Made by a program: the position numbers and the translations under genes. DNA of 19,275 nucleotides from DASXRA01 sp046734315 (GTDB lineage: Bacteria; Actinomycetota; Actinomycetes; Mycobacteriales; Jatrophihabitantaceae): NCBI GenBank assembly GCA_046734315.1, contig JBKPQY010000071.1, positions 1 to 19,275 on the forward strand, written 5' to 3'. Of the stretch, positions 1-9,218 are shown in pieces. The stretch's first letter is position 1, and each line of letters starts with the position of its first letter. The notes under the pieces were generated by a model. That model searched no databases. It had not been told where the DNA came from and saw nothing but the letters and a program-made list of their open reading frames with translations.

Positions 1-1743
<1,743 letters not shown>

Positions 1744-1749
1744 TCACCT

Positions 1750-1803
1750 GCGAGTTGTCCGCGCGGCGTAGTGCTCCAGCAGCACCAAGCGCGGACAACT
1801 CGC
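1750..1803. repeat. Perfect 15-bp inverted repeat between infB and ylxP
   Basis: The arms are 1750-1764 and 1789-1803 and pair without a mismatch. The 24-base centre holds a second short stem (1771-1775 with 1781-1785, loop 1776-1780). It begins 6 bases after the infB stop and ends exactly where the ylxP Shine-Dalgarno (1804-1810) begins. No T-run follows, so it is not a classic intrinsic terminator. It may be an RNA processing or attenuation hairpin, or a copy of a dispersed palindromic repeat. The pairing is seen directly; the role is inferred. Confidence 0.8.
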
Positions 1804-1816
1804 GAGGAGGGTTGCC

Positions 1817-2116
1817 TTGGTCGTTGGGACACTTGTCGTTGACCTGCTCCTCGGAGATGTTCATTCGCTGAAGGAGAAGCGCTCGGTGGTGCGGCCGATC
1901 GTGGCTGAGCTGCGGCGGCGCTTCGACGTGGCCGCCGCCGAGACGGGCGCCGCTGATCTACACCGGCGGGCCGAGATCGCGGTGGCGGTCGTCAGCTCCA
2001 CCCACGGGCACGCCGTCCAGGTGCTCGAGCAGTGCGAACGGCTGGTCGCCGCGCGACCCGAGGTCGAGCTGCTCACGGCCCGGCAGCGGGTGCTCGACGA
2101 CGGGGATCTTGAGTGA
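1817..2116 (+). CDS. ylxP: DUF503 (YlxP-like) family protein
   Basis: This is a 99-residue protein of the DUF503 family, typically about 95-110 residues long and regularly found between infB and rbfA in Gram-positive bacteria. Family features visible are the start VVGTLVVDLLLGDVHSLKEKR, with the SLKEKR motif near residue 18, then a RRFDVAAAE-like strand and an AVAVVSS strand. Its biochemical role is poorly established; the location suggests a part in ribosome assembly or initiation. The start is TTG, chosen because GAGGAGG (1804-1810) lies 6 bases upstream and the translation then matches the family N-terminus. The Shine-Dalgarno directly abuts the right arm of the 1750-1803 inverted repeat, so folding there could affect its translation. 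Confidence 0.9.
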   Translation: MVVGTLVVDLLLGDVHSLKEKRSVVRPIVAELRRRFDVAAAETGAADLHRRAEIAVAVVSSTHGHAVQVLEQCERLVAARPEVELLTARQRVLDDGDLE

Positions 2117-2134
2117 GTAATGGAAGGAACGTTG

Positions 2135-2566
2135 ATGGCTGACGAAGCGCGGGCCAGGCGCCTGGCGGGACGGATCAAGCAGATCGTCGCGTCCACCATC
2201 GAGATGCAGGTCAAGGACCCGCGGCTCGGGATGGTGACGATCACGGACGTGCGCCTGTCCGGTGACCTGCACGACGCGACGTTGTTCTACACGGTGTTCG
2301 GGTCGGACGAGGAACGGGCCCAGTCCGCTCAGGCCCTCGACTCCGCGAAGGGCGTGCTGCGCAGCGAGGTCGGCCGGCAGACCGGCGTGCGGTTCACCCC
2401 GACCTTGACGTTCGTGCTGGACTCGCTGCCCGAGGCCACCAAGCACATCGAGGAACTGCTAGGTGTGGCCGCCCGCGCCGACGCCGAGGTGGAGAAGGCG
2501 CGGCGAAATGCCGCACCTGCCGGAGAGGCCGACCCCTATCGTGGGCCGCGTGACGCAGACAGCTGA
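2135..2566 (+). CDS. rbfA: 30S ribosome-binding factor RbfA
   Basis: RbfA binds the 30S subunit and helps mature the 5' end of 16S rRNA, especially in the cold. The product is 143 residues. It opens with ADEARARRLAGRIKQIV and continues with the KH-like core, including DPRLGMVTITDVRLSGDLHDATLFYTV and the KGVLRSEVGRQTGVRFTPTLTFVLD segment diagnostic of RbfA, then a short charged tail. An in-frame ATG at 2120 would add five residues. The ATG at 2135 is preferred because GGAAGGA (2122-2128) is 6 bases upstream and it gives the usual MADxARARxLA start. It follows ylxP by 18 bases and overlaps the next gene. Confidence 0.95.
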   Translation: MADEARARRLAGRIKQIVASTIEMQVKDPRLGMVTITDVRLSGDLHDATLFYTVFGSDEERAQSAQALDSAKGVLRSEVGRQTGVRFTPTLTFVLDSLPEATKHIEELLGVAARADAEVEKARRNAAPAGEADPYRGPRDADS

Positions 2567-3053
2567 CCTAGCTATCCGCCGAGCCACCGACGACGACTGG
2601 CCGCAGATCTGGCCGATCTTTCGCGAGATCACCGTCGCCGGCGACACGTTCGTCTACGACCCGCAGACCGACGAGGCGACGGCACGCAGCTGGTGGCTGG
2701 CGCCGCCGCCCAGCCAGACGTGGCTCGGCGCCGACGGCGATACGGTGCTCGGCTTCTACGTTCTCGGGCCCAACCATGGCGGGCCCGGCGCGCATATCGC
2801 CAATGCGTCGTACATGGTGGCCGCGCCCGCACGGGGCCGGGGCATCGGCCGCCGGCTCGTGGAGCACAGCCTGGAGCAGGCCCGCGCAGCCGGCTACCTC
2901 GGCGTGCAGTTCAATGCCGTGGCCGCGAGCAACGGCTACGCGATCAAGCTGTACCAGGACCTGGGGTTCGAGACGATCGGCACAGTGCCGGCGGGATTCC
3001 GCCATCCCGAGCAGGGACTGGTCGATCTGCTGATCATGTTCCAGCCACTCTAG
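2550..3053 (+). CDS. GNAT-family N-acetyltransferase
   Basis: This is a predicted acetyl-CoA-dependent N-acetyltransferase of about 167 residues; the substrate is unknown. The sequence begins with an LAIRRATDDDW strand and has the acetyl-CoA pyrophosphate-binding motif RGRGIG (about residues 95-100), followed by the LVEHSLEQARAAG helix. It ends with NGYAIKLYQDLGFETIGTVP, the motif B and tail region of GNAT proteins. The start is uncertain. GTG 2550 gives a natural MTQTADLAIR-type N-terminus. GTG 2541 and ATG 2508 are in frame, and the latter has GGAGAAGG 9 bases upstream. All options overlap the rbfA end. The DHH phosphoesterase commonly found between rbfA and the MATE gene in actinobacteria is not here. 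Confidence 0.85.
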   Translation: MTQTADLAIRRATDDDWPQIWPIFREITVAGDTFVYDPQTDEATARSWWLAPPPSQTWLGADGDTVLGFYVLGPNHGGPGAHIANASYMVAAPARGRGIGRRLVEHSLEQARAAGYLGVQFNAVAASNGYAIKLYQDLGFETIGTVPAGFRHPEQGLVDLLIMFQPL

Positions 3054-3066
3054 GAATGGGCCGCAC

Positions 3067-4377
3067 GTGACCGCGACCGCCGATGTCGCGACGCGACGGC
3101 TCCTGGGCCTGGCCGCGTCGGCGTTCGTCGTACTCGCCGCGGAGCCGCTGTACCTGCTTGTCGACACCGCGGTCGTCGGGCATCTCGGCACCACCGCACT
3201 GGCCGGGCTGGGTGTGGGCGCGGCGCTGATGGGACTGCTGCTGCTCATCGGCACGTTCGTCGAATACGGGACGACGAGCCGGGCCGCGCGCTGGTTCGGG
3301 GCGCAACGCCAGGACGCCGCGCTGAACGAAGGGGTACAGGCGTCCTGGCTCGCAGTGATCATCGGCGTGATCCTGGTCGCGCTGGGCGAGGCGTGCGCGC
3401 ACCCGCTGGTAGGCCTGCTGGCCGGCGGCAACCCGGACATCCAGCAGGCCGCCGAGTCCTGGTTCCGCATCGCCGTCGTCGGCACACCGGGTGTGCTCCT
3501 TGTATTGGCCGGCAACGGCTGGATGCGCGGAGTGCAGGAGACGCGTCGGCCGGTACGCGTCGTGCTGATCGCCAACGCGATATCCGCCGTAGCGTCGCCG
3601 GTTCTCGTCTATCCCTTGCACTTCGGGTTGCAGGGCTCGGCAATCGCGAACGTGGCGGCGCAGGTCGTAGGTGGTGGACTGTTCCTGCGCGCCCTGCACA
3701 GCTCGACAACGGCGATCCGTCCACAGTGGACGGTCATGCGAGCGCAGCTGGTGGTCGGACGGGACCTCGTGGTGCGGTCGGCGGCGTTCCAGATCGCGTT
3801 CCTGACCGCGGCGGGCGTTGCCTCCAGGATGGGCTCGGCGCAGATTGCCGCGCACCAGATCGGCCTGCAGCTGTGGGAGTTCACCGCACTGCTGCTGGAC
3901 TCATTCGCGATCGCGGCGCAGTCGCTGGTCGGTGCCGCGCTCGGAGCGAGCGATGAGACGGCGGCGCGGCGGATGGCGTGGCAGGTGGCGCGTTACGGGC
4001 TGTGGGCCGGATGCGGGTTCGGCATGCTCTTCGCGCTCGGCTGGAGGCTGGTGCCGGAGGCATTCACGTCGTCGGACGCGGTGCAGCACCAGGCACACCT
4101 GCTGTGGCCGTGGCTGGTGGGGATGCTGCCCGCGGCCGGCATCGTCTTCGCGCTGGACGGCGTGCTGATCGGCGCCGGCGACGTCGCCTTTCTGCGGACG
4201 CTCACCCTGATCGCCGCGATAGGCGCATTCGCGCCGCTGAACCTGGCGGCGCTGCACTGGCACTGGGGCATCGGCGGGGTATGGGCCGGCCTCACCGCGT
4301 TCATCGGGGTGCGCTTCATCGGCATGGCGTCGCGCACCCGCGGCCGCCACTGGCTGGTGCTCGGAGAGCAGCGATGA
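3067..4377 (+). CDS. dinF: MATE-family efflux transporter, DinF type
   Basis: This is a membrane exporter of the multidrug and toxic compound extrusion family, expected to use an ion gradient. The 436-residue product is very hydrophobic with repeated membrane spans, as expected for a 12-span MATE protein. The N-terminal EPLYLLVDTAVVGHLGTTALAGLGVG stretch is the typical DinF-subgroup signature, and the second half repeats the pattern (MGSAQIAAHQIGLQLWEF). The start is GTG, 13 bases after the GNAT stop, with only a weak ribosome-binding site, so coupling to the upstream gene is likely. The stop overlaps the truB start (ATGA). Its position next to rbfA and truB is common in actinobacteria. The substrate cannot be read from the sequence. 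Confidence 0.93.
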   Translation: MTATADVATRRLLGLAASAFVVLAAEPLYLLVDTAVVGHLGTTALAGLGVGAALMGLLLLIGTFVEYGTTSRAARWFGAQRQDAALNEGVQASWLAVIIGVILVALGEACAHPLVGLLAGGNPDIQQAAESWFRIAVVGTPGVLLVLAGNGWMRGVQETRRPVRVVLIANAISAVASPVLVYPLHFGLQGSAIANVAAQVVGGGLFLRALHSSTTAIRPQWTVMRAQLVVGRDLVVRSAAFQIAFLTAAGVASRMGSAQIAAHQIGLQLWEFTALLLDSFAIAAQSLVGAALGASDETAARRMAWQVARYGLWAGCGFGMLFALGWRLVPEAFTSSDAVQHQAHLLWPWLVGMLPAAGIVFALDGVLIGAGDVAFLRTLTLIAAIGAFAPLNLAALHWHWGIGGVWAGLTAFIGVRFIGMASRTRGRHWLVLGEQR

Positions 4378-5288
4378 CCACCTCGGGGCTCACCGTCGTG
4401 GACAAGCCTGCCGGGCTCACGTCGCACGATGTGGTCGCACGGATGCGGCGCATCGCCGAGACTCGCCGGGTGGGCCACGCCGGGACGCTCGATCCGATGG
4501 CCACCGGTGTCCTCGTCCTCGGCGTCGAGAAGGCCACCCGGCTGCTGCACCACCTGGTGCTGGCCGACAAGGCGTACACGGCGACGATTCGGCTCGGCCA
4601 GGCGACCTCGACCGACGACGCCGAGGGTGAGTCGCTCAGCGGCGCGTCGACCCGCACCCTTGCCGAGCATGCCGTGCACGCCGCGATGACGACGCTGACC
4701 GGGGACATCGAGCAGGTGCCCTCGGCTGTCTCCGCGATCAAGGTGGCCGGTCGCCGGGCGTATGCGCGGGCCCGTGCCGGCGAGGCCGTCGAGTTGGCGG
4801 CTCGCCCCGTGACCGTGCGTCGCTTCGAGGCGATCGGGTTCCGGCGCCCGGCGCCCGACCTGCTCGACGTCGATGTCGAGGTCGAATGCTCGTCGGGCAC
4901 GTATGTGCGGGCACTGGCCCGCGATCTGGGCGTGGCGCTCGGAGTCGGCGGGCACCTTACGGCGCTGCGCCGCACCCGGGTGGGCCCGTTCACGCTCGCC
5001 CAGGCACGCACCCTCGACGAGCTGGTGCAGCTTTCCGATCCCGTCACGATGCCGCTCGCAGCAGCGGTCCGGGCGGCGCTGCCCGTCCGCGAGATCACGG
5101 CGGCCGACGCCCGCGAGCTGTCGTTCGGGCGGACACTGCCCGCAGTCGGCATCGGCGGTACCTACGGCGCCTTTGCTCCGGACGGCGCAGTGGTGGCGCT
5201 GTTGACGGAACAGGCAGACGACGCCCGCCCGGTACTCGTCTTCGCGGCCGCCGGCGGCGCGTCCGGACAACCCGACGCCGTAGGCTGA
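4374..5288 (+). CDS. truB: tRNA pseudouridine(55) synthase TruB
   Basis: TruB converts U55 of the T-loop to pseudouridine in nearly all tRNAs. The product is 304 residues. The start VVDKPAGLTSHDVV and the catalytic motif GHAGTLDPMATGVL (from about residue 34, catalytic Asp40) are textbook, followed by KAYTATIRLG, VPSAVSAIKVAGRRAY and CSSGTYVRALARDLG (substrate-binding core). The C-terminal part resembles the PUA-like tail of actinobacterial TruB. The start ATG overlaps the MATE stop as ATGA and has GGAGAG 5 bases upstream (4363-4368). The reading frame is open back to 3978 but that part overlies the MATE gene and is not coding. Confidence 0.97.
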   Translation: MTTSGLTVVDKPAGLTSHDVVARMRRIAETRRVGHAGTLDPMATGVLVLGVEKATRLLHHLVLADKAYTATIRLGQATSTDDAEGESLSGASTRTLAEHAVHAAMTTLTGDIEQVPSAVSAIKVAGRRAYARARAGEAVELAARPVTVRRFEAIGFRRPAPDLLDVDVEVECSSGTYVRALARDLGVALGVGGHLTALRRTRVGPFTLAQARTLDELVQLSDPVTMPLAAAVRAALPVREITAADARELSFGRTLPAVGIGGTYGAFAPDGAVVALLTEQADDARPVLVFAAAGGASGQPDAVG

Positions 5289-5294
5289 GCGCTC

Positions 5295-6251
5295 GTGCAG
5301 CGCTGGCATGGTCTCGACGCCGTCCCCACCGACTGGGGGCGCTGCGTCGTGACGATCGGGGTGTTCGACGGGGTGCACCGCGGGCACGCCGCGATCATCG
5401 GCAGGGCCGTCGCCGCGGCGCGCGCGCTGGATGTCCGCAGCGTGCTGCTCACATTCGTGCCACACCCGTCGGAGGTGGTACGGCCCGGGTCACATCCGCC
5501 GATCCTAACCAGCCTGGTGCGACGCGCCGAGCTCGTCGAAGAGCTCGGCGTGGACGTGTTCTGCGCGCTCCCGTTCACCCGCGAGTTCTCGCAGCTGACG
5601 CCGGCCGAGTTCGCGCACGAGGCGCTGGTCGCGAAGCTGCACGCCGCGGCCGTCGTCGTCGGCGCCAACTTCCGCTTCGGGCACAAGGCCGCGGGTGACG
5701 TGGCGGCGCTGACCAAGTTCGGGCGGACGTTCGGCTTCACCACGGACGGCATCGCGCTGCTCAGCGACGACAGCACGCCGCTCTCCGCAACATATGTCCG
5801 CTCCAGTGTGCAGGCCGGCGACATGGACGCCGCGGCGGCCGCCCTGGGGCGCCCGCACCGTGTGGACGGCATCGTCGAACGCGGCGACGAGCGTGGCCGG
5901 GCGCTCGGCTTCCCGACGGCCAACCTGCGCACAGACGCGTACGCCGCCGTGCCCGCCGATGGCGTGTACGCCGGGTGGGCCTGGCGGCTGGACGAATGGG
6001 GGCGGACCATGCCGGGCGCCCCGCTGGGCATGGCCGCGATCTCGGTCGGTACGAATCCGACATTCGAGGTGCGGCAGCGGCGCGTCGAGGCATTCGTGCT
6101 CGACTTCGACGGCGACCTCTACGGCGACGGCCTGGGCGTGGAATTCGTCCACCGGTTGCGCGGGATGGAGCGGTTCGCGAGCGTCGACGCACTGGTCGAG
6201 CAGATGCACGACGACGTCAAGCAGACAAGGGCCCTGTTGAATCGCGGCTAG
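5295..6251 (+). CDS. ribF: Bifunctional riboflavin kinase / FAD synthetase
   Basis: RibF phosphorylates riboflavin to FMN and adenylates FMN to FAD. The 318-residue product has both domains. The N-terminal FAD synthetase shows GVFDGVHRGH (residues 22-31, nucleotidyltransferase HxGH-like motif), FVPHPSEV and GANFRFGHKAAGD. The C-terminal riboflavin kinase begins near residue 186 and contains GRALGFPTANL (201-211), a SVGTNPTF motif and VEFVHRLRGMERF. The start is GTG at 5295, 6 bases after the truB stop; no good Shine-Dalgarno is visible, so translational coupling is likely. The truB-ribF-rpsO order is widely conserved. Confidence 0.97.
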   Translation: MQRWHGLDAVPTDWGRCVVTIGVFDGVHRGHAAIIGRAVAAARALDVRSVLLTFVPHPSEVVRPGSHPPILTSLVRRAELVEELGVDVFCALPFTREFSQLTPAEFAHEALVAKLHAAAVVVGANFRFGHKAAGDVAALTKFGRTFGFTTDGIALLSDDSTPLSATYVRSSVQAGDMDAAAAALGRPHRVDGIVERGDERGRALGFPTANLRTDAYAAVPADGVYAGWAWRLDEWGRTMPGAPLGMAAISVGTNPTFEVRQRRVEAFVLDFDGDLYGDGLGVEFVHRLRGMERFASVDALVEQMHDDVKQTRALLNRG

Positions 6252-6333
6252 CTCTTTTGCGCGAGCTCATCGCCCGATGATCGCCTTCTGTCCGCCCGCA
6301 CTGTGTCCGCGTCGGCCCGTCACCCATCCCGCT

Positions 6334-6341
6334 GATACTCT
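6334..6341 (+). promoter_or_regulatory. Possible -10 element for rpsO
   Basis: TGATACTCTG contains GATACT (6334-6339) and TACTCT (6336-6341), both fair matches to the actinobacterial TAnnnT -10 box. A transcript from here would start about 6346-6348, just before the palindrome at 6354-6369. No convincing -35 box is visible at the expected distance, so this is a weak call. Confidence 0.35.
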
Positions 6342-6353
6342 GTACGTGGGCAT

Positions 6354-6369
6354 AACGCGGTACCGCGTT
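6354..6369. promoter_or_regulatory. Perfect 16-bp palindrome in the rpsO leader
   Basis: Bases 6354-6369 (AACGCGGTACCGCGTT) form a perfect palindrome about 85 bases before the rpsO start. As DNA it could be an operator for a dimeric regulator; as RNA it would fold into a 6-bp stem with a GUAC loop near the transcript 5' end. A second possible hairpin lies downstream (6395-6400 with 6413-6418, one G-U pair). Ribosomal protein S15 represses its own mRNA through leader structures in several phyla, so an S15-binding leader is plausible but not shown. Confidence 0.5.
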
Positions 6370-6451
6370 TCCCGAGATGCAGGATGCGTTTCCTCCCGCC
6401 GTGACGAAGACCGGTGGGGCGCGCTTGCAGCCGAGCAGAGAGGAGTCGCCC

Positions 6452-6721
6452 GTGGCCCTGGCCAGCGACGTCAAGAAACAGATCATCAGCGAGTACGGCG
6501 CCGCCGACGGCGACACCGGCTCGGCTGAAGTCCAGGTCGCGCTGCTGTCCAAGCGCATCAGCGATCTGACGGAGCACCTGAAGGTGCACAAGCACGACCA
6601 CCACAGCCGCCGCGGGCTGCTGCTGCTGGTCGGCAAGCGGCGCCGGCTGCTCAACTACCTGCACCGCACCGACATCGACCGCTACCGGTCGATCATCGAA
6701 CGCCTCGGCCTGCGCCGGTAG
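6452..6721 (+). CDS. rpsO: 30S ribosomal protein S15
   Basis: S15 is a primary 16S rRNA-binding protein of the 30S platform. The product is 89 residues, the standard length, with the family signatures TGSAEVQVALLSKRISDLTEHL, KHDHHSRRGLLLLVGKRRRLLNYL and the RYRSIIERLGLRR end. The start is GTG at 6452, fixed by AGAGGAG (6439-6445) 6 bases upstream and by family length; the in-frame ATG at 6377 lies in the leader. It is separated from ribF by 200 bases with its own putative promoter and leader, and is followed by a strong hairpin and pnp. Confidence 0.97.
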   Translation: MALASDVKKQIISEYGAADGDTGSAEVQVALLSKRISDLTEHLKVHKHDHHSRRGLLLLVGKRRRLLNYLHRTDIDRYRSIIERLGLRR

Positions 6722-6729
6722 GTGTGACA

Positions 6730-6758
6730 CGGGGAGCGGCCCATCTGGTCGCTCCCCG
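6730..6758 (+). terminator. Strong hairpin after rpsO (terminator or processing site)
   Basis: Arms 6730-6738 and 6750-6758 pair perfectly over 9 bp, and three further pairs (6739-6741 with 6747-6749, one G-U) extend the stem to a 5-base loop. It starts 8 bases after the rpsO stop. The downstream T content is low (GGTCTTA), so termination is probably partial. In E. coli and Streptomyces some transcription reads through from rpsO into pnp and is cut by RNase III in this gap. Confidence 0.7.
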
Positions 6759-6779
6759 GGTCTTACGGAACAATTGAAT

Positions 6780-6904
6780 ACGAACATGGCCGGGCGCGCG
6801 GGCGTTCGTCGTGTTGCGACGAGAGGACGCCGGTCCTCGGTAGTGGCCCTCGGGCTCGAGCAGACCGAGTGCTTCGATCGAAGACCGGCACCCGTCTTGG
6901 GGTG
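6780..6904 (+). other. Hairpin-rich part of the pnp leader
   Basis: Several short perfect stems follow one another: 6780-6785 with 6804-6809; 6806-6811 with 6817-6822; 6823-6828 with 6833-6838 (GCCG loop); the palindrome 6872-6883; and 6889-6893 with 6900-6904. The first two overlap and so are alternatives. No open frame here looks coding. This fits a long structured leader subject to RNase III and PNPase control. The base pairing is seen; regulation is inferred. Confidence 0.55.
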
Positions 6905-6908
6905 ACAA

Positions 6909-6970
6909 CTCGTACGTCGCACGCGTTCCGGCGCGGAGGTCCGGCGAGCAGGAGCTCGCCGGCGTACGAG
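6909..6970 (+). ncRNA. Nested stem-loop before pnp, probable Actino-pnp leader RNA
   Basis: An outer 8-bp perfect stem (6909-6916 with 6963-6970, CTCGTACG / CGTACGAG) encloses an inner 9-bp perfect stem (6941-6949 with 6954-6962) with a 4-base AGGA loop. The outer stem ends inside the pnp Shine-Dalgarno region (6968-6975), 13 bases before the TTG start. The Actino-pnp motif is a described conserved RNA in the 5' untranslated regions of actinobacterial pnp genes, thought to mediate PNPase feedback control. Position, lineage and structure agree, but a covariance-model match was not possible here. Confidence 0.65.
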
Positions 6971-6983
6971 AGGGGTTACTCCG

Positions 6984-9206
6984 TTGACGGAGGCCAACGA
7001 AACACCGGTGCACGAAACCACTGCCACCATCGACAACGGCAAGTTCGGCACCCGCACCATCCGGTTCGAGACCGGCCGCCTTGCGAGGCAGGCCGCCGGT
7101 TCCGTCGTCGCATTCCTGGACGACGAGACGATGCTCCTGTCGGCCACCACGGCCGGCCGGTCGCCTCGCGAGGGCTTCGACTTCTTCCCGCTGACGGTCG
7201 ACGTCGAGGAGCGGATGTACGCCGCCGGGCGCATCCCAGGCTCGTTCTTCCGGCGGGAGGGACGTCCCGGCGAGGACGCCATCCTCACCTGCCGGCTGAT
7301 CGACCGCCCGCTGCGTCCGTCCTTCGTCAAGGGGCTACGCAACGAGATCCAGGTCGTGGTCACGGTCATGGCGCTGCACCCTGAGCATCTCTACGACGTG
7401 GTCGCGATCAATGCGGCGTCGGCGTCCACCCAGCTGGCGGGGCTGCCGTTCAGCGGCCCGATCGGCGGCACCCGCGTCGCCCTGATCGAGGGGCAATGGG
7501 TGGCGTTCCCGAACCACTCGCAGCTTTCGGACGCCACGTTCGACATGGTCGTCGCCGGGCGGGTGCTCGACTCGGGCGACGTCGCGATCATGATGGTCGA
7601 GGCCGAGGCCACCGAGCACACGATCGAGCTCGTCGCGGGCGGGGCCACCCGTCCGACCGAAGAAGTTGTGGCCGAGGGCCTGGAGGCGGCCAAGCCGTTC
7701 ATCGCCGAGCTGTGCCGCGCGCAGGCGGAGCTTGCCAAGCTCGCGGCGAAGCCGACCGGCGAGTTCCCGCTGTTCCTCGACTACAGCGACGAGGTGTTCA
7801 GCGCGGTCGAGAACGCGGTGTCCGCCGAGCTCGCCGGGGCGCTGACCATCGCGGACAAGCTGGAGCGGGAGGCTCGCCTCGACGCCGTCAAGGAGGACGC
7901 GAAGGCCGCGCTGGCCGAGCAGTACGGGCCCGACTGGGACCGCTTCCATGAGATCAGCGCCGCATACCGGGCGCTGACCAAGAAGCTGGTACGTCAGCGC
8001 ATCCTGCGTGACAAGGTGCGCATCGACGGACGTGGGCTCACCGATATCCGCACCCTGTCCGCCGAAGTCGAGGTCGTGCCGCGCGTGCACGGCTCGGCGC
8101 TGTTCGAGCGCGGGGAGACGCAGATCCTGGGCGTCACCACACTGAACATGCTGGGCATGGAGCAGAAGCTCGACACGCTCTCGCCGGAAAAGACCAAGCG
8201 GTATATGCACAACTACAACATGCCACCGTACTCGACCGGCGAGACCGGCCGCGTCGGATCGCCCAAGCGCCGCGAGATCGGGCATGGCGCGCTGGCCGAG
8301 CGGGCCCTGATTCCGGTGCTCCCGTCGCGGGAGGAATTCCCTTACGCGATCCGGGAGGTCTCCGAGGCCCTCGGTTCCAACGGCTCGACGTCAATGGGCT
8401 CGGTGTGCGCGTCGACGCTGGCGCTGTTCAACGCCGGCGTGCCGCTCAAGGCGCCCGTGGCCGGCATCGCCATGGGGCTGGTATCGGACACCGTCGACGG
8501 CAAGACGGAGTACGTCGCGCTCACCGACATTCTGGGTGCCGAGGACGCGTTCGGTGACATGGACTTCAAGGTGGCCGGCACCCGCGAGTTCGTCACCGCC
8601 CTCCAGCTCGACACGAAGCTCGACGGCATCCCGTCCGAGGTGCTGGCGGCCGCGCTGAAGCAGGCGCGCGATGCCAGGCTGCACATCCTGGACGTGATGG
8701 CCGAGGCGATCGACCGGCCGGACGAGATGAGCCCGTACGCGCCGCGGGTCACCGTCGTGCGCATTCCGGTGGACAAGATCGGCGCCGTGATCGGCCCGAA
8801 GGGCCAGACCATCAACGGGATCCAGGACGACACCGGCGCCGAGATCACCATCGAGGACGACGGCACCATCTACGTGGGTGCGTCCGACGGGCTGTCGGCG
8901 CAGTCGGCGGTCGACCGGATCAATGCGATCGCGAACCCGCAGCTGCCCAAGGTGGGGGAGCGGTTCCTCGGCACGGTGGTGAAGACCGCGGCGTTCGGAG
9001 CCTTCGTCTCGCTGCTGCCGGGCAAGGACGGCCTTGTCCACATCAGCAAGCTCGGGCAGGGCAAGCGCGTGGGCAAGGTCGAGGACGTGGTAAAGGTCGG
9101 TGACAAGCTGCAGGTCGAGATCGTCGACATCGACCAGCGTGGCAAGATCAGCCTCGTTCTGGTGAAGGACGACGAACCTGCGCCCGAGGCACCGGCGGAG
9201 GCATAG
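6984..9206 (+). CDS. pnp: Polyribonucleotide nucleotidyltransferase (PNPase)
   Basis: PNPase degrades RNA 3' to 5' using phosphate and can add tails in reverse. The 740-residue product has the full domain order: a first RNase PH domain with FFRREGRP (from residue 88), an alpha-helical linker, a second RNase PH domain with the catalytic set in EDAFGDMDFK (Asp521, Asp527, Lys529), a KH domain with IGPKG (from 603) and an S1 domain from about 657. The start is TTG at 6984, supported by GAGAGGGG (6968-6975) 8 bases upstream; the Shine-Dalgarno touches the leader stem, which gives a direct route for autoregulation. A strong terminator follows. Confidence 0.98.
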   Translation: MTEANETPVHETTATIDNGKFGTRTIRFETGRLARQAAGSVVAFLDDETMLLSATTAGRSPREGFDFFPLTVDVEERMYAAGRIPGSFFRREGRPGEDAILTCRLIDRPLRPSFVKGLRNEIQVVVTVMALHPEHLYDVVAINAASASTQLAGLPFSGPIGGTRVALIEGQWVAFPNHSQLSDATFDMVVAGRVLDSGDVAIMMVEAEATEHTIELVAGGATRPTEEVVAEGLEAAKPFIAELCRAQAELAKLAAKPTGEFPLFLDYSDEVFSAVENAVSAELAGALTIADKLEREARLDAVKEDAKAALAEQYGPDWDRFHEISAAYRALTKKLVRQRILRDKVRIDGRGLTDIRTLSAEVEVVPRVHGSALFERGETQILGVTTLNMLGMEQKLDTLSPEKTKRYMHNYNMPPYSTGETGRVGSPKRREIGHGALAERALIPVLPSREEFPYAIREVSEALGSNGSTSMGSVCASTLALFNAGVPLKAPVAGIAMGLVSDTVDGKTEYVALTDILGAEDAFGDMDFKVAGTREFVTALQLDTKLDGIPSEVLAAALKQARDARLHILDVMAEAIDRPDEMSPYAPRVTVVRIPVDKIGAVIGPKGQTINGIQDDTGAEITIEDDGTIYVGASDGLSAQSAVDRINAIANPQLPKVGERFLGTVVKTAAFGAFVSLLPGKDGLVHISKLGQGKRVGKVEDVVKVGDKLQVEIVDIDQRGKISLVLVKDDEPAPEAPAEA

Positions 9207-9218
9207 TCCGCAGAAATC

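Noticed and set aside
3978..4373. N-terminal extension of the truB frame into dinF
   Set aside because: TruB starts at 4374 by motif, ribosome-binding site and length; the extension overlies the MATE gene and has low-complexity composition.
3993..5465. Long minus-strand open frame of 490 codons opposite dinF and truB
   Set aside because: The high GC content leaves long open frames on the opposite strand; the product is rich in Arg, Gly and His with no recognisable domain, and it covers two well-identified + strand genes.
6250..6267. Small hairpin AGCTC / GAGCT right after ribF as a terminator
   Set aside because: Only 5 bp, the T-run is in the loop rather than after the stem, so it is not a credible terminator.
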